Assembly: GCA_002422605.1 (NCBI GenBank)
Contig: DISW01000001.1
Location: forward strand, 191,114-255,113
Source: Bacteriovoracaceae bacterium UBA6200
Lineage (GTDB): Bacteria; Bdellovibrionota; Bacteriovoracia; Bacteriovoracales; Bacteriovoracaceae
Length of the DNA stretch: 64,000 nt
Direction of reading: 5' to 3'
This document shows positions 8,610 through 16,511 of this stretch, in pieces; the stretch's first letter is position 1; every line of letters starts with the position of its first letter. Made by a program: the position numbers and the translations under genes. Under the pieces are notes generated by a model. That model searched no databases. It was not told where the DNA came from and worked only from the letters and a program-made list of their open reading frames with translations.

Positions 8610-9845
8610 ATGAAACATTGGATGTCGCTTGCTTTGGCCCTGACCGTATTTTCTAATGCCTGGTCATCCCCTCTACAGGAAAATGTCGTGGAGGAAGTTC
8701 TCTACCATGATTTTCAAGAAAAGATTGATTCAGGAAAAGGTTTCAACCACTTCCTGTCTTTTACACCGCAAGAACAAACACTATTTGTAGATGCTCTTTG
8801 GGATTTAACTGAAGACAACAACAGTAGTGCCCTGAAACTTTTGGATGAAATGGATCCCTTTCATTATGTCTTAACTGATCAATTAAGAGTGGCCATCCTT
8901 AAAATGAAATACCGCCAAGTAAGTCGCCTTCCAGGATTACTTGAGGCGGAATTATTGAGTGTTCTCCTTATTCCAGCTGTTGATATCCGATTAATCTATA
9001 CCATTGCCGCTTACGAGGAAGAGCTCTTAAAAGCTGGACATCAAGAGATTATTGACCGAGCTAAAAACCATCCGGAATACTTTGATATCGCTGCGGAAGA
9101 AGTAAAAGCCGAAGAGGTCTCAACGGCCGTCATTGCCGACTTATTTCACCATACTCCAGATGTTACGACTTACATGAACGGTGAGTATGTAAAATCGATT
9201 AAGCTTTTTATGTTCTGTAGAGATAATCGTCTTTATCCATGCCTTATGGTCATGAAAGATATTCACGGTGAAGTCGTTAGAAACGAAGATGGAACAATCT
9301 GGACGAATCCTGCCTTGGCGTCCTCCGCTCGTGGGATTCCAAGCTACTCCCGAAATGGAAACACTCCAGCAGGTGTTCTTACCATCGATTCCGTCATGCC
9401 TTCCGCTGATCAACAACTCTCTTTCGGAAAATTCAGAAGGATGATTCTTAATTTTATACCAAAATCAAGCAATGAAATGTTAATGAAGAAACTTCTACCT
9501 GAATCCTCCCATTTAAGTGAGTGGTGGAAACCAGCTGTTGTAGCGCGAGACATAGGAAGAAATCTTTTAAGAATCCATGGGACAGGTAAAATCAATAAAG
9601 ATCCTTCAACTCCATACTTCCCTTTTATGCGAACCAGTGGCTGTATCGCTCAAAGAGAAAATACCTATGGCTCGGCCATCTACAAAGATCAGCGGGAGCT
9701 CCTCGATGATGTGATGAGAGCAATGGATATGGCCCCAAAATACTCAAATGAAGTTAGTATTAAAGGTCTCCTCTACATCGTTGATCTTGATGATGAGAAT
9801 GCTGCTGTATCGGCCCGAGATCTGGCCCTTAGAGGAATTGAATGA
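8610..9845 (+). CDS. Exported divergent L,D-transpeptidase-like protein
   Basis: 411 aa with a signal peptide (MKHWMSLALA…NAWSS). Residues 25-190 are a helical region without a recognised domain. Residues ~195-400 resemble a YkuD-type L,D-transpeptidase: SIKLFMFCRDN…PCLMVMKD strand pairs, GNTPAGVLTIDSV (the 'TPxGxF'-like step), His323 in RIHGTG, and Cys345 in RTSGCIAQRE. The His and the S-G-C are the family's catalytic pair. The spacing and the missing 'R' after SxGC make it a divergent member. Such enzymes form 3-3 peptidoglycan cross-links or attach proteins to the wall; predators also use relatives to modify prey wall. It starts a three-gene operon with ATGA overlaps. Confidence 0.75.
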   Translation: MKHWMSLALALTVFSNAWSSPLQENVVEEVLYHDFQEKIDSGKGFNHFLSFTPQEQTLFVDALWDLTEDNNSSALKLLDEMDPFHYVLTDQLRVAILKMKYRQVSRLPGLLEAELLSVLLIPAVDIRLIYTIAAYEEELLKAGHQEIIDRAKNHPEYFDIAAEEVKAEEVSTAVIADLFHHTPDVTTYMNGEYVKSIKLFMFCRDNRLYPCLMVMKDIHGEVVRNEDGTIWTNPALASSARGIPSYSRNGNTPAGVLTIDSVMPSADQQLSFGKFRRMILNFIPKSSNEMLMKKLLPESSHLSEWWKPAVVARDIGRNLLRIHGTGKINKDPSTPYFPFMRTSGCIAQRENTYGSAIYKDQRELLDDVMRAMDMAPKYSNEVSIKGLLYIVDLDDENAAVSARDLALRGIE

Positions 9846-10531
9846 AATCTTCTTTAATAATTGCTTTAGCACTCATGACTATTATGAATGCCAAGGCCGA
9901 TGATCCTCAGATACAGGTTCAAGGTAACTGCCAAATAAAGGTCACACCAGATCGGGGAACCCTCATTTTTACCGCTGAGAACCAATCAAAAAATCAAAAA
10001 GAAGCAGTAAAAAAAACTACTGAGCAAGTTGAAAAACTTAAAGCTCAGATTAAAAAGCTTAATCTCAAGGATTTGGAACTTAAAAACTCCAACTACAATG
10101 TTTATCCCGTTCGTGAGTATGAAAAAGAACGCTATGTGGATAAAGGTTATAAAGCGGCCCTGAATTTAGAAGTAACGACCAGTGAAATTTCTCGTATCGG
10201 CGAAACGATGATAAAAGCCTCAGAAGCGGGCATCATAAATGTGGGCAACCTCACTACTTTTTTATCCCTGGAAAAGTCCAGAGAAGAATATTTAAAGTGC
10301 CTGGATATTGCTGCTGACGATGCCCGAAATAAAGCAAAACAACTGGCAAAACGCCTTGGATTTAAAATTGGCGACGTAATCCTCCTAAATGAAGTTCCAA
10401 ATATTCCTCAGCCCTTTCCGGAACATCGGGTTAGTGCTATGAAAAGCATGATGGATTCTGCCCCAATACAAATTGAAGCAGGAACCCAGAACTATTCCAC
10501 CAATATACAGGTTACATTTAAAATTCAATGA
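9842..10531 (+). CDS. Exported SIMPL-domain (DUF541) protein
   Basis: 229 aa with a signal peptide ending MNAKA before DDPQ. The rest is one SIMPL/DUF541 domain (formerly seen in oxidative-stress defence protein YggE and in the outer-membrane protein BP26/OMP28): QVQGNCQIKVTPDRGTLIF at the start, YNVYPVREYEK in the middle, and a C-terminal AGTQNYSTNIQVTFKI strand. It has the normal length and is complete. Members sit in the periplasm or outer membrane, and their biochemical role is poorly known. The start codon overlaps the transpeptidase-like stop in ATGA (9842-9845) and its own stop overlaps the next start the same way, so the three genes are probably translated as a coupled unit. Confidence 0.88.
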   Translation: MKSSLIIALALMTIMNAKADDPQIQVQGNCQIKVTPDRGTLIFTAENQSKNQKEAVKKTTEQVEKLKAQIKKLNLKDLELKNSNYNVYPVREYEKERYVDKGYKAALNLEVTTSEISRIGETMIKASEAGIINVGNLTTFLSLEKSREEYLKCLDIAADDARNKAKQLAKRLGFKIGDVILLNEVPNIPQPFPEHRVSAMKSMMDSAPIQIEAGTQNYSTNIQVTFKIQ

Positions 10532-11406
10532 TCACAGAAAATTTACCTTATTATCAGCTTCTCGATTCAGGTCTGGGACGAAAACTAGAAATTATCTCCG
10601 GCCTGAAAGTAAACCGACCTAGCCCTCAGGCCATTTGGAAACCTGTCTTAAAAGATACCGAGTGGAACCAGGTTAATTCTAATGTCATTCGAACAAAGGA
10701 TGGCGGTGGGAAATGGGAACATAAGAAAGAACCTTCCCCTAACCTTACTTTCCCATGGGAAATTGACGGAAAAACTCTCCAGTTCAAATTAAAGTTCACT
10801 TCATTCGGACACTGCGGGGTCTTCTTTGAGCAAATCCCTGTCTGGACCTGGTTATATCATGAAGTAAAAACTCTCAAAGAGAGACTGGGTCGTCCCCCAA
10901 GAATTGTTAATCTTTTTGGTTACACCGGATGCGCAAGCCTGACTATGGCCCTTGCCGGAGCTGAGGTTTATCACGTCGATAGCTCTAAAGGGGTTCTTGA
11001 CTGGGGTAAAGAATCTCAAAAGCTCAGTAGAATTAGTGAAGGAAGCATCCGTTGGGTCCATGGAGATGCTCAAGAATTTATCCGTCACTCATTCAAAAAG
11101 AATTTTATCTACGACGGAATTCTGGCCGATCCTCCAAGCTGGGGTCATGGAGTGAAAAAAGAAGTGTGGGACTTTGAAAAGCATATCCACCTTTTAGTCG
11201 AAGCTATGCTCTCTGTTCTCAATAAAGATAACTCTTTTCTCTTCCTTTCCAGTCACACTCAGGGTGTGCAGATGGAAGCCTTAAAAAATATTATCTACGA
11301 CAAGAGATGGAAGAGAACAAACTGTGGCGAATTAGGTGTGAAGCACCAGAATGACAGCAGGGTGCTTCCGGCCGGAATCTTTGCTACCGGCCGGAGCTAT
11401 CATTAA
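10528..11406 (+). CDS. Class I SAM-dependent RNA methyltransferase (COG1092-like)
   Basis: 292 aa. The C-terminal two-thirds is a Rossmann methyltransferase of the RlmI/RlmKL type: NLFGYTGCASLTMALAGA (SAM loop), an acidic end of strand 2 in YHVDSSKGVLDWGKE, and ADPPSWGHGVKKEVWDFEKH (the DPPxW/F catalytic-side motif). The first ~90 residues replace the PUA domain found in RlmI. The likely target is ribosomal RNA, but the position cannot be called. A separate RlmI gene lies 2.6 kb downstream. The start overlaps the SIMPL gene in ATGA and the stop is shared with the convergent trmH-family gene in TTAA (11403-11406). Confidence 0.82.
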   Translation: MITENLPYYQLLDSGLGRKLEIISGLKVNRPSPQAIWKPVLKDTEWNQVNSNVIRTKDGGGKWEHKKEPSPNLTFPWEIDGKTLQFKLKFTSFGHCGVFFEQIPVWTWLYHEVKTLKERLGRPPRIVNLFGYTGCASLTMALAGAEVYHVDSSKGVLDWGKESQKLSRISEGSIRWVHGDAQEFIRHSFKKNFIYDGILADPPSWGHGVKKEVWDFEKHIHLLVEAMLSVLNKDNSFLFLSSHTQGVQMEALKNIIYDKRWKRTNCGELGVKHQNDSRVLPAGIFATGRSYH

Positions 11407-12143
11407 ATTCCCTGACGATACCATTCTGTAAGAATCGCAGCGGCGGCATTTGAAACATTCAAGCTTTCAACTTCGCCGGTTCCCGGAATGATCACGAGCT
11501 GATTCATCTTCTTTAAAAGTTTATCTGAAAGACCTTCTCTTTCTGCCCCTAAAAAAAGCAATGTCTTTTCAGGAAACTCTATTTTAAAGAGTGACTCACC
11601 ATCGTGACTTGAAGTCGCAAAAGATTTGTAACCATTCTTCTTAGCGAGATCTAAAACGTCATTCCAGTTCTGAAGATGAATGGCAGGAACAGTTTCCGCG
11701 CCACCTTCTGAAGTCCTGAAGGCCGAAGCCGTTAACGCTACTGGAACCTTGGCCTCATAAAGAATGGCAGTAATTCCAAAATGGGCCGCAGAACGCATGA
11801 TGGCCCCTAAGTTATGAGGATTTTCCACTTCTTCAAGGCAAAGAATAAGACTTCTCCCTTTGGTCGCAAGAACTTCCTTAACTTCCGGAACTCTCTTGGT
11901 TTTAACCACTAAACAGATATTTTCGTGGTGAGTGGCCCTGGTCACGGTATCAATTTCTTCTTTTTCCACCACATGGTAGGCAAGCTTTTGATCCGCCAAG
12001 TACTTCATAAGGGACTTGTACTCAAAAACCCCATCGCGGGTAACATAGGCCCGAATGATGTCCTCAGGACGTTTTTCAAATACTTTAAGACAGGCATGGC
12101 GCCCATAGACCTTCATTTCTTGGTTTTTTATCAAATGTTTCAT
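11403..12143 (-). CDS. TrmH/SpoU-family RNA 2'-O-ribose methyltransferase (RlmB-like)
   Basis: 246 aa. The N-terminal part (VYGRHACLKVFEKRPEDIIRAYVTRD) resembles the RlmB/TrmH substrate-binding domain. The C-terminal SPOUT knot has the three classic motifs: ENPHNLGAIMRSAAHFG (motif 1, with the catalytic Asn and Arg), LFLGAEREGLSDKLL (motif 2, GxExxGL), and IIPGTGEVESLNVSNAAAAIL (motif 3, SLNVSxA). These enzymes methylate ribose 2'-OH in rRNA or tRNA; the exact nucleotide is unknown. Upstream is GGAGG (CATAGGAGGC on the plus strand reads as a weak site in reverse), so translation signals are unclear. The gene is divergent from the RlmM-like gene. Confidence 0.88.
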   Translation of the reverse strand: MKHLIKNQEMKVYGRHACLKVFEKRPEDIIRAYVTRDGVFEYKSLMKYLADQKLAYHVVEKEEIDTVTRATHHENICLVVKTKRVPEVKEVLATKGRSLILCLEEVENPHNLGAIMRSAAHFGITAILYEAKVPVALTASAFRTSEGGAETVPAIHLQNWNDVLDLAKKNGYKSFATSSHDGESLFKIEFPEKTLLFLGAEREGLSDKLLKKMNQLVIIPGTGEVESLNVSNAAAAILTEWYRQGI

Positions 12144-12174
12144 AGGAGGCTTTTAACACGTACCAATGTTAGTG

Positions 12175-12180
12175 TATAGA
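12175..12180 (+). promoter_or_regulatory. -10-like TATAGA close to the RlmM start
   Basis: TATAGA lies 4 nt before ATG 12185 and 7 nt before the adjacent in-frame ATG 12188, with no Shine-Dalgarno. This fits a leaderless mRNA starting at 12188, by spacing only. Confidence 0.35.
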
Positions 12181-12184
12181 GTTC

Positions 12185-13111
12185 ATGATGAAACACTATA
12201 CAGGTTACCTGGCCATTCATAAGTTTGAAGCTGAACTCGAGCGCGAGTTGGAAATAAAGGGGCTTACACCGGCCCTCAAGAAAGATCGTTTGTATCTGGT
12301 AGAGGGTGAACATCCCCCTATGATTTGGGCACAAATGTCGGCCTTTGGTCTGGAGTTTATCCCCATTACGTCTATTAATGATGGTGCTCGCAAACTAAAA
12401 GCTTTGGGCCGCAATTGGGGACTCTTTACAGTTGGAAACCACCGTCGGGCCGAACTGATTCAAAGTGAATTGCCTAAATACAACACCAAACCCATCCCTT
12501 TTCGCCATCCCCTACCTAATGGCCCCATGGGCTTTTGGACATTATGGGAACCAGATCTAATAATTGCCACCACCAGAACCTCTTCGCCTTTTGCCTTAGG
12601 TGAAATGGACTTCCATGAAGATAAGGTGATGCCGCCTTCCCGGGCCTACTTGAAGCTATGGGAGTTTTTCACAGTCTATGCTCCCGAAGAAATTTCCGGA
12701 GGAACAAGTATAGATGTGGGTTCATGCCCCGGTGGATGGACCTGGGTTCTTAGAACGCTCAACTTTGATAAAATTTATTCCGTCGATAAAGCGCCCATTG
12801 AAAAACGTATTATGGATTTAGGTCACATTGATTTCCGAAAAGAAAGTGCCTTTGGATTAAATCCCGATGATTTTGAACCCATTGATTGGTTCTGTTCAGA
12901 TATCATCTGTTACCCCGAAAGGCTTCTCAATTTGGTTAACCGCTTTAGAGATTCCGGCAAGGTGAAAAACTTTGTCTGTACCATTAAGTACCAGGCCGAA
13001 ACAGACTGGGAAAAAACCTTGAAATTTTTAGAAATTCCTAACTCTCGCATCGTTCATCTTCATCATAATAAGCATGAAGTGACCTGGTTTCTTAAAGGAG
13101 ATCAACAATGA
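12185..13111 (+). CDS. rlmM: RlmM-like 23S rRNA 2'-O-ribose methyltransferase
   Basis: 308 aa, related to RlmM (YgdE), which methylates C2498 of 23S rRNA. The N-terminal THUMP-like region is followed by an FtsJ/RrmJ-fold domain with the SAM loop DVGSCPGGWTWVL (about 177-189). The K-D-K-E catalytic tetrad can be placed at Lys157 (PPSRAYLKLWE), Asp239 (CSDI), Lys268 (TIKYQ) and Glu298 (HEVTWFL). The gene begins ATGATG, so the second ATG (12188) is an alternative start. The stop overlaps the next gene in ATGA, coupling it to rlmI. It is slightly shorter than E. coli RlmM (366 aa), mainly at the N-terminus. Confidence 0.82.
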   Translation: MMKHYTGYLAIHKFEAELERELEIKGLTPALKKDRLYLVEGEHPPMIWAQMSAFGLEFIPITSINDGARKLKALGRNWGLFTVGNHRRAELIQSELPKYNTKPIPFRHPLPNGPMGFWTLWEPDLIIATTRTSSPFALGEMDFHEDKVMPPSRAYLKLWEFFTVYAPEEISGGTSIDVGSCPGGWTWVLRTLNFDKIYSVDKAPIEKRIMDLGHIDFRKESAFGLNPDDFEPIDWFCSDIICYPERLLNLVNRFRDSGKVKNFVCTIKYQAETDWEKTLKFLEIPNSRIVHLHHNKHEVTWFLKGDQQ

Positions 13112-14310
13112 AGTACTTTTCTTTAGAGAAACCCCTTAGAGTAAAACTCACCCGGGATCTTACTAAGCATATTAAACGAGGGAATCCCTGGGTATTTTCA
13201 GATGCTGTTGAAAAGATCAAGGCACCTGAAGGCAGCTATGGAATTCTGATTAATCATAAAAAAGAAATTCTGGCCCATGGGATTTACTCAGGAAGCATTA
13301 ATCTTGCTTTCAGAATTATTACCCTGGGCGATAAGAAGCTTAGTGATCAGGAAGTCGTTAACCGTATGAAAAGGGCGATCGCCAATAAAAAGCACCTTCT
13401 CACGCTAGAGAATAAGTGCATGAGAGTTCTTAATGGCGAAGGCGATGAACTACCTGGAATCGTGGCCGATTATTATGATGGTGTTGTTGTCCTAAAACTA
13501 GATGGCACGGCCTGTGAAGCCTTCTGGAATAAAGAAAATCTTGCTCAGTATTTTATGGAGCAAAAGGAAATCCCTGTCCGCTGTGTTTACTTCAAAAGAA
13601 AGAACAGCGAAGAAGAAAAAGGACTGATTCTCGCCGGCGAATGTTCAGACCTATCCGACCTCGAATTCCTGGAAAACGGTGTTAAATTCAGAACGAACAT
13701 TATAGATGCGGCCAAAACTGGATTCTTTTTGGATCAAAGAGAAAACCGTCAATTCATCAGAACTGTCGCCAAAGAAAAGTCTCTTTTAAATCTTTTTGGG
13801 TATACCGGTGGATTTTCCATTTATGCCGGTCTGGGTGGTGCACTCAAAGTCACGACTGTAGATATTGCTCCAAACGCCATCAAAGCTTCTGAACTCAATT
13901 GGCAAATAAATCACCTTCCCGCTGAAAATCATGAAGCCATTTGTGAAGATGCTTTTGAATTTGTAAGCGAAGCCCATAAACAGAAAAAAGAATGGGACAT
14001 TGTGATTACTGATCCTCCGAGTTTTGCACCAAACCAGAAGGCGGTAGAAACAGCTCGAGAGGCATATACGAAGGTATTCTCTGATTCAATACGTCTGGTT
14101 AAGGACGGAGGGTATTTTGCGGCCTCAAGTTGCTCAGGCCACATAAGTTTTGAAGCTTTCCTGGAAATTGTGCAAGAGGCCTTATCAAAGGCGCGGAGAC
14201 GAGGCAAAGTCCTTCTCATTAAGGGTCAGCCCGAAGACCATCCCTTCCCTTTGGCCCTTCCTGAGATGCGCTATTTGAAATTTGTTTACCTGCAAGTCTT
14301 TCAGGATTAA
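13108..14310 (+). CDS. rlmI: RlmI-like 23S rRNA m5C methyltransferase with PUA domain
   Basis: 400 aa, full family length. An N-terminal PUA domain (KLTRDLTKHIKRGNPWVFSDAV, residues ~12-33, and GSYGILINHKKEILAHG) precedes the Rossmann methyltransferase. The latter has RTNIIDAAKTGFFLDQRENR, the SAM loop LLNLFGYTGGFSIYAGLGGA, TTVDIAPNAI, ITDPPSFAPNQKA, and AASSCSGH with the catalytic-side Cys. RlmI methylates C1962 of E. coli 23S rRNA. The start overlaps rlmM in ATGA after an AAAGGAG Shine-Dalgarno. Orthology to RlmI rather than a paralogous COG1092 enzyme is likely but not certain. Confidence 0.85.
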   Translation: MKYFSLEKPLRVKLTRDLTKHIKRGNPWVFSDAVEKIKAPEGSYGILINHKKEILAHGIYSGSINLAFRIITLGDKKLSDQEVVNRMKRAIANKKHLLTLENKCMRVLNGEGDELPGIVADYYDGVVVLKLDGTACEAFWNKENLAQYFMEQKEIPVRCVYFKRKNSEEEKGLILAGECSDLSDLEFLENGVKFRTNIIDAAKTGFFLDQRENRQFIRTVAKEKSLLNLFGYTGGFSIYAGLGGALKVTTVDIAPNAIKASELNWQINHLPAENHEAICEDAFEFVSEAHKQKKEWDIVITDPPSFAPNQKAVETAREAYTKVFSDSIRLVKDGGYFAASSCSGHISFEAFLEIVQEALSKARRRGKVLLIKGQPEDHPFPLALPEMRYLKFVYLQVFQD

Positions 14311-14368
14311 TTAAGAACACATCCTTCATCAAGGGCGGTATTCATGATGCCTCTTAAAGGAGGACATC

Positions 14369-14566
14369 ATGAAACTTCTGTTCTTGTTTTGTATCTTTAT
14401 GTTGATCGCCTTAACGATGAAAGCGAATGAGCGCCAGACGAGTAAAAAGGTAGTTACGAAAATTCATGAGCAGAACCTGGGCCATGACAGCGGTGGCAAA
14501 CCACGTAACATGATACCTGAGAGTCTCACCTTGAAGATTAAGGCTTACGTTAGTGAGCATCAATAG
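14369..14566 (+). CDS. Small exported protein overlapping an antisense gene
   Basis: 65 aa with a convincing signal peptide (MKLLFLFCIFMLIALTMKA) and a 46-residue basic mature part ending in IKAYVSEHQ. A near-perfect AAAGGAGG Shine-Dalgarno lies 6 nt before the ATG, which is the main reason to believe it. Its last 156 nt are antisense to the 3' end of the sigma-linked membrane-protein gene (stop at 14411), an unusually large overlap here. If both are real, one constrains or regulates the other. No homologue is recognised. Confidence 0.5.
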   Translation: MKLLFLFCIFMLIALTMKANERQTSKKVVTKIHEQNLGHDSGGKPRNMIPESLTLKIKAYVSEHQ

Positions 14567-14944
14567 ACCCCACATTAAGGCCGGAAGAAAAATAAAGGCG
14601 AGACTATAACGTCGCCATACCCACCAAAGTTCCTCCCCTTTCATTCCGATAAAGGCCAGAACGACCCCCGAGGAAAGAAAGAGAGAGCCACAGAAAGCGG
14701 CACAGGCGACGTCGCCGATCATACGGAAGATATGAGCAATGCCATGTCCTTCCGCAAGCCCCAGACCAAACTGCGGGCATACAATCAGGGAAAAGAGTCC
14801 CCCCAATAACTGAAAAGAAAGAAACTTAAAAATAATGGAGTTCTTTTTAAAACTTAAGAGAATATCTCTTCGGGCCTCTTCTTTAAGAAAGGCCGGAGGG
14901 GTTTCCCTGCCGGTGATAAATTCTAGATAGTCTTTATTGGCCAT
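14411..14944 (-). CDS. Membrane protein, candidate anti-sigma factor for the adjacent ECF sigma
   Basis: 177 aa. A soluble ~35-residue N-terminal part (MANKDYLEFITGRETPPAFL…) is followed by four hydrophobic segments, at roughly 37-60, 75-105, 115-137 and 145-165, with Cys residues in and near the first two. The gene overlaps the end of the sigma factor gene by 11 nt, the arrangement of membrane anti-sigma factors. The short cytoplasmic N-terminus plus membrane bundle recalls NrsF/DUF1109 anti-sigma factors, but I cannot confirm homology. The anti-sigma role is inferred from context. Confidence 0.7.
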   Translation of the reverse strand: MANKDYLEFITGRETPPAFLKEEARRDILLSFKKNSIIFKFLSFQLLGGLFSLIVCPQFGLGLAEGHGIAHIFRMIGDVACAAFCGSLFLSSGVVLAFIGMKGEELWWVWRRYSLAFIFLPALMWGLLMLTNVSLNLQGETLRYHVTWFATAVMAQVLLMNFRNYLFTRLALIRFHR

Positions 14945-15443
14945 TTAGTTTGCTCCTTAAACCTTTAAGCGCACGAGATAGACGTTGGCGGAGATTGGTT
15001 TGTGACAGACCTGAAGATTTTGCTAATTCTTCGTAAGAAATGCCTTCCAGGTAATATTTCCGAACTAAGTCACGGGATTCTGGAGGAATAAGTTCCAGAA
15101 TTTCGTCCAGATCTTGTCCTTCCTCAATATCTTTCTGATAAATTCGATCAATTAACTCTTCCTGAACTTCACGCACATTCCTTCTGCCCAGGGAACGGTA
15201 CTCATCAATCAGTAAGTGTCTTATGATGACAAAAAACCAGGGAGCAAAAGGCTGGTCTTTATAAAGATCCCTCTTCTCATGAAGCTGCCGCCAGACCTTT
15301 TGATAAAGGTCATCCACCTCTTCGGAGCGAAGACGTCTTTTGATATAACTAAAAACCATAGGTGAGTATTTTTCATAAAGAAACGAGAAGGCCTTCTCGC
15401 TGCCTTTTTGATATTCCCTCATCCATTCTTCATCTGTTTTCAT
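14934..15443 (-). CDS. ECF-type RNA polymerase sigma factor
   Basis: 169 aa. Region 2 spans about residues 18-85 (AFSFLYEKYSPMVFSYIKRRL, DLYQKVWRQLHEKRDLY, APWFFVIIRHLLIDEYR). Region 4 spans about 112-165 (LELIPPESRDLVRKYYLEGISYEELAKSSG… LRQRLSRALKGLR) with a helix-turn-helix. Region 3 is missing, as in ECF sigmas. The gene is sandwiched between tatD (ATGA overlap at 15440-15443) and the putative anti-sigma gene (11-nt overlap), so the three form one operon. No target promoter is evident, and the inducing signal is unknown. Confidence 0.92.
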   Translation of the reverse strand: MKTDEEWMREYQKGSEKAFSFLYEKYSPMVFSYIKRRLRSEEVDDLYQKVWRQLHEKRDLYKDQPFAPWFFVIIRHLLIDEYRSLGRRNVREVQEELIDRIYQKDIEEGQDLDEILELIPPESRDLVRKYYLEGISYEELAKSSGLSQTNLRQRLSRALKGLRSKLNGQ

Positions 15444-16126
15444 AGAGTAACTTGCAGTCTTTTAAAATTAAGCCAAAGCTGAGACTTAAGAAAATCAACG
15501 TCCATTCTCAGCGCTTCAGAAGCGCGGAGATAAATATCATGGATATCGAGATGTTTTTGCTCATCAGTTTCTAACAATAAACGCTCGACCGGAATTAAAG
15601 GTAAAAGTTCGCGGATTTGTAATGAATTATCAAGAGAAAGACCAAAAGAAAAATAACAATCGGGGTGAATTCTCAGAAGGTCTTTCATGACGATTTCATT
15701 TCCGCGAAAATCATGGAAGATCCAGGGTGTTTTGGGCTTATGTTCTTTCATCATCTGCAAGATATCAGAATAGGCCCTCACACTGTGGATAATAAGAGGA
15801 AGGCCCCATTCCTGGGCGAGATCCATATGCCACAGGAATAATTCTTTTTGAGTATCCAGATGTTCCGGATAGACCCGATCAATTCCTGTTTCGCCTATTG
15901 CCCACAATTTTTTATCCTTCAAGAGTTGAAGGATAGCTTTTTTTAGTTGGAAAATTTCTTCTGATGAGTAATCTTCAACCCACCAAGGATGGATACCAGC
16001 GGAAATGAATTCTCCACTCGTTTTTCCAGTCGATAATTCGGAAAAGGATAAACAGGCCACACTCACAGAACCGGGAAGATACTCCCGTCTGTGAGTGTGG
16101 ATATCTAAATAAGGGACACTATTCAA
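15440..16126 (-). CDS. TatD-family metal-dependent hydrolase
   Basis: 228 aa TIM-barrel hydrolase of the TatD family (DNases/3'-5' exonucleases and related). The first strand has DIHTHRR (HxH metal ligands), then SAGIHPWW, AIGETGIDR (metal-bridging Glu), IIHSVRAYSDIL (His), WIFHDFRGN (His) and LLLETDEQ (Asp). It starts with TTG at 16126; no ATG or GTG exists between this codon and the essential HxH motif, so TTG is the best choice although no good Shine-Dalgarno is visible. It is shorter than typical TatD (~260 aa). The substrate is unknown. Confidence 0.85.
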   Translation of the reverse strand: MNSVPYLDIHTHRREYLPGSVSVACLSFSELSTGKTSGEFISAGIHPWWVEDYSSEEIFQLKKAILQLLKDKKLWAIGETGIDRVYPEHLDTQKELFLWHMDLAQEWGLPLIIHSVRAYSDILQMMKEHKPKTPWIFHDFRGNEIVMKDLLRIHPDCYFSFGLSLDNSLQIRELLPLIPVERLLLETDEQKHLDIHDIYLRASEALRMDVDFLKSQLWLNFKRLQVTL

Positions 16127-16129
16127 AAT

Positions 16130-16435
16130 TTAAAAACAGTAAATGTTATGACTGACGCTTAGAATTCTTGAATTGATACGACTTGGATAAACCGTACGAT
16201 AAGACGTCATGCGAGGAGATACGAATTCAGAAAAATATTTGCTATCCATTCCCTGATCAGTATTCATATTGATGTAGCCTGAGCAGTGGATTGACCTGTT
16301 GTCGTTGTTCCAAACTTGAACTTGAACACTATATCCATAATTGTAAACATACGGGTAAGCCGCCTGAATGGCATCGGTTTCTGCTACAGCAGAGAGAGAA
16401 AGGGCGAATAAGAGACCTGCGAAAATTTTTTTCAT
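16130..16435 (-). CDS. Small exported protein with two cysteines
   Basis: 101 aa with a clear signal peptide (MKKIFAGLLFALSLSAVA) and an AAAAGGAG Shine-Dalgarno. The mature 82 residues form a likely beta-rich domain (YSVQVQVWNNDNRSIHCSG, SYRTVYPS) with one Cys in the middle and one near the C-terminus (NIYCF), possibly a disulfide. The gene lies 3 nt upstream of tatD and could be the first gene of that operon. No family is recognised. Confidence 0.78.
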   Translation of the reverse strand: MKKIFAGLLFALSLSAVAETDAIQAAYPYVYNYGYSVQVQVWNNDNRSIHCSGYINMNTDQGMDSKYFSEFVSPRMTSYRTVYPSRINSRILSVSHNIYCF

Positions 16436-16511
16436 GGTAAACTCCTTTTCTATAATTAAACCAACGGTTAAACTCTTCGTCTATTGGGTCTTTTGGCGCA
16501 TGGAGCAAACA

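Noticed and set aside
16368..16511. Longer N-terminus for the O-methyltransferase
   Set aside because: It would run antisense through the start of the 101-aa exported protein; ATG 16512 has GGAG at good spacing and begins at the family start.
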